A program made the translations under genes and the position numbers. From Posidoniimonas polymericola (lineage in GTDB: Bacteria > Planctomycetota > Planctomycetia > Pirellulales > Lacipirellulaceae), in NCBI RefSeq assembly GCF_007859935.1, contig NZ_SJPO01000005.1, positions 403,258-467,257 on the forward strand: DNA of 64,000 nucleotides. The letters run 5' to 3'. Within the stretch, counting starts at the first letter, position 1. Each line of letters begins with the position of its first letter. Shown here one piece after another: positions 62,338-64,000 of the stretch. A model generated the notes under the pieces. The model was not told the origin of the DNA. It ran no database searches and worked only from the letters and a program-made list of their open reading frames with translations.

Positions 62338-63369
62338 TCACTGAACGGCGTCGTGCAGCGCGTCCAGCGGGCTCCGCACACCGCACGCGCCACGCTGGAG
62401 CACGTGCGTGTAGATCATCGTTGTGGACACGTCCTTGTGGCCCAATAGTTCCTGCACGGTCCGGATGTCGGCTCCGGATTCGAGCAGATGCGTGGCGAAG
62501 GAGTGTCGCAGGGTGTGGCAGGTCGCCCGCTTGAGAATGCCCGTCGAACCCACGGCCTGCTTGAAAGCCTTCTGCAGCGCGTTCTCGTGCAGGTGATGAC
62601 GACCGGTGCGCCCTGAACGCGGGCAGCGTGAAAGGCGGTCGGAGGCGAATGCGAACTGCCACGCAAGTTCGTAAGCGGCGCCGGGGGCCTTCCGCTCAAA
62701 TGCCCGCGGCAGGTCCACGCGTCCTTCGCCGGCGTCGAGATCCCGCTGGTGCAGCTCCGACCTCCAAGCCAGGCGATGCTGTAGGTGTTCACGCACCGAG
62801 GCAGGCAGCGGGACCGCCCGGTCTTTATCGCCTTTACCTTGTCGGATCATCAATTGCATCCGCCCCAGGTCGATATCTTTCACGCGCAGTCGGCAGCACT
62901 CCATCAAGCGGAGGCCGCCGCCGTACATCAGCGACGCCATGAGCCAGTAGGCGCCATGGGCCTGACGCCGCGTCCCCAGCCGCTGAAGGACCTGGCTTAC
63001 CTCGTCTTGCGTGAGCACGGTGGGAAGCCTCCGCGACCTGGCGGCCCGCGCCGCGTTGAGGTCTCCAAGGTCCGTCTGCAGCACGTGCCGGTAGAGGAAC
63101 AACAGGGCGCTGAGAGCCTGATTTTGGGTGCTGGACGTGACGTGGCGGTCCACGGCGAGATAAGCCAGGAATGCCTCGACCTCCGCTGCGCCCATCTCCC
63201 GGGGATGCCGCAGGCCGTGCCAGCGGATGTACCGTGCGATCCAATGCACGTAGGCCTGTTCGGTGCGGTAGGCGTAGTGCCCAGCACGCAGCTTCTGGCG
63301 AACCTGGTCGAGGAGCTTCACACCCGCATTATGCGCACACCTGTACAGTACCACAAGTCGAATCTGCAT
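62338..63369 (-). CDS. intI: Integron integrase IntI
   Basis: 343 residues from the ATG at 63369; a GTG at 63321 would give 327. It is a tyrosine recombinase with the N-terminal SAM-like domain [20 protein letters not shown]. The catalytic arginine is in [19 protein letters not shown], followed by [15 protein letters not shown] (HxxR) and [17 protein letters not shown] (His and the nucleophile tyrosine). The integron-specific insert is present: [20 protein letters not shown] and [20 protein letters not shown]. The C-terminal GVRSPLD is also typical of IntI. It faces away from the cassette, as intI genes do, with attI beyond its 5' end. Confidence 0.93.
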   Translation of the reverse strand: MQIRLVVLYRCAHNAGVKLLDQVRQKLRAGHYAYRTEQAYVHWIARYIRWHGLRHPREMGAAEVEAFLAYLAVDRHVTSSTQNQALSALLFLYRHVLQTDLGDLNAARAARSRRLPTVLTQDEVSQVLQRLGTRRQAHGAYWLMASLMYGGGLRLMECCRLRVKDIDLGRMQLMIRQGKGDKDRAVPLPASVREHLQHRLAWRSELHQRDLDAGEGRVDLPRAFERKAPGAAYELAWQFAFASDRLSRCPRSGRTGRHHLHENALQKAFKQAVGSTGILKRATCHTLRHSFATHLLESGADIRTVQELLGHKDVSTTMIYTHVLQRGACGVRSPLDALHDAVQ

Positions 63370-63484
63370 AAGCGGCGGCCCGGCCGCCTGGACAGGCGGC
63401 AAAGCTTGTGGGCAAGAGGACTTACGGCGACAATGGGTGCGCCTGCTTAATGGGTTAGGCAGAATTGCTTCTGTATACTTATTG
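63370..63484. promoter_or_regulatory. Probable attI recombination site and cassette promoter
   Basis: Between the intI start and the first cassette. GTTAGGC at 63454-63460 is a perfect GTTRRRY core. GTTAGCT at 63484-63490, just after it, is the likely junction, because its reverse complement AGCTAAC opens the attC-like site at 63864. TATACT at 63474-63479 could be a -10 box driving the cassette gene. Confidence 0.6.
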
Positions 63485-63506
63485 TTAGCTGTGCGAGCGA
63501 GGCTTG

Positions 63507-63842
63507 ATGAAAATTCGAAATTTTGAACCAATGCCAACACGCCCATGCAAATATTGTTTGGCATTGCAGGATGACTCTGTATTTGTTGATCTAAATATAA
63601 CTGAGAACGGTTGTCTTTATATCGTACGAATCTCTTTTGACGGCTACGGTTGTTGTTATCCGGATACAGAAATTGGCATTGGTAAAATTGCCTTTGAAGA
63701 GTCCGCGCTCTTAATTAGTATTATCAAAAATGGTAGTTTTCATGAGTCCAAAGCAAGCGAAATACTTAGCCGGTACTTTAAGGAAAATGAAGCAACTTTG
63801 TGGGGAGATGCATTAAAAGATCATGAGCTTATATCTGCGTAA
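63507..63842 (+). CDS. Integron cassette gene, unknown function
   Basis: A 111-residue protein encoded by strikingly AT-rich DNA for this chromosome, which marks recent lateral gain. The ATG at 63507 has a GAGG ribosome-binding site five bases before it. The N-terminus holds a CKYC motif (MPTRPCKYC), followed by a beta-strand-rich stretch ([27 protein letters not shown]) and a helix-rich C-terminus ([20 protein letters not shown]). No known domain could be recognised. The gene starts right behind the junction and ends 22 bases before the attC-like repeat, the usual tight fit of a cassette. Confidence 0.8.
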   Translation: MKIRNFEPMPTRPCKYCLALQDDSVFVDLNITENGCLYIVRISFDGYGCCYPDTEIGIGKIAFEESALLISIIKNGSFHESKASEILSRYFKENEATLWGDALKDHELISA

Positions 63843-63862
63843 ATCTGTATTGGCCAGACATA

Positions 63863-64000
63863 CAGCTAACAATACGTGCCAGCTGACATTTTGGTCGGCG
63901 CTCCGTTTTGTGTATGGCTTGGCCTTGTCGACTAACTCCAGACGAACTGAGGCGTGCCGAGTTGCGTGAAGCGGTTAAGAATCGCGCAGCGTAGCCGGCA
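63863..64000 (+). other. Left end of an attC-like recombination site, cut by the window
   Basis: CAGCTAACAAT at 63863-63873 is the exact reverse complement of ATTGTTAGCTG at 63481-63491, the cassette start. In integrons the cassette's own attC begins with the complement of its 5' core, so this fits the R'' end of attC for the first cassette. A clear right-hand R' core was not found before base 64000, so the site either runs off the window or is degenerate. Confidence 0.6.

Noticed and set aside
62128..62448. 106-codon plus-strand frame overlapping the 3' end of intI
   Set aside because: Half of it lies antisense to intI and the rest has no hydrophobic or domain pattern, and no ribosome-binding site precedes the GTG.
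63914..63994. 27-codon frame MAWPCRLTPDELRRAEL... at the window edge
   Set aside because: It reads like a charged helix, but it lies inside the presumed attC region and stops within the window. Too short to call without the sequence to the right.

Overview
The window is GC-rich bacterial chromosome, most likely from a planctomycete of the order Pirellulales (Lacipirellulaceae-like). The evidence is a DUF1559 pseudopilin with an H-x9-DG tail, PEP-CTERM proteins carrying dockerin-like repeats, small NPYESP / NPFRSP-type membrane proteins, an alkaline phosphatase-TPR fusion, a VWA/MoxR pair and a 67-residue HU-like protein with a lysine tail. No rRNA, phage or CRISPR array was seen.

Layout. 1-8 kb: the end of a guanine deaminase gene, then exported and surface proteins on the minus strand (DUF1559 pseudopilin, phosphatase-TPR, two tandem PEP-CTERM paralogues, a matrixin-like metalloprotease). 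8-15.7 kb: a two-domain cysteine-protease-fold/transglutaminase protein, tRNA-Val(GAC), Der GTPase, a family 4 uracil-DNA glycosylase, HemW and an HU-like protein. 16-29.6 kb: a dense signalling island with a PilJ-type histidine kinase, receiver, sigma-54 activator, Hpt protein, receiver-HD-GYP protein, PhcB-like methyltransferase and a 1998-residue pseudokinase/AAA/GAF/histidine kinase/receiver protein. 29.6-33.6 kb: a FadL-like porin and 5-oxoprolinase subunits (pxpA and a pxpB-pxpC fusion).

33.7-41.7 kb holds most of a reductive uracil degradation pathway: dihydropyrimidine dehydrogenase PreA, a class III aminotransferase, an NCS2 permease, beta-ureidopropionase and a CoA-acylating semialdehyde dehydrogenase. 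The dihydropyrimidinase is not in view. 41.7-50.6 kb: conserved exported and membrane proteins, a dockerin-bearing hydrolase, a BASS transporter, pectinesterase, aldehyde dehydrogenase and a CarH-like regulator that lacks the cobalamin-ligating histidine. 50.7-62.1 kb: FabI, MoxR, a large VWA protein, a GxxExxY protein inside inverted repeats next to a 118-bp tandem duplication, an NHL lipoprotein, a Sua5-phosphatase fusion, RpiB and glycerate kinase.

The right end (62.3-64.0 kb) is the start of a chromosomal integron: an integron integrase, a probable attI, an AT-rich first cassette gene of unknown function and the left end of an attC-like site. Intergenic gaps, especially 51-54 kb and around the uracil genes, carry several families of palindromic repeats.

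The strongest leads are the signalling island, the giant pseudokinase hybrid, the integron edge, the histidine-less CarH homologue and the repeat-bounded GxxExxY unit. All functions are inferred from motifs read by eye; no database search was run.
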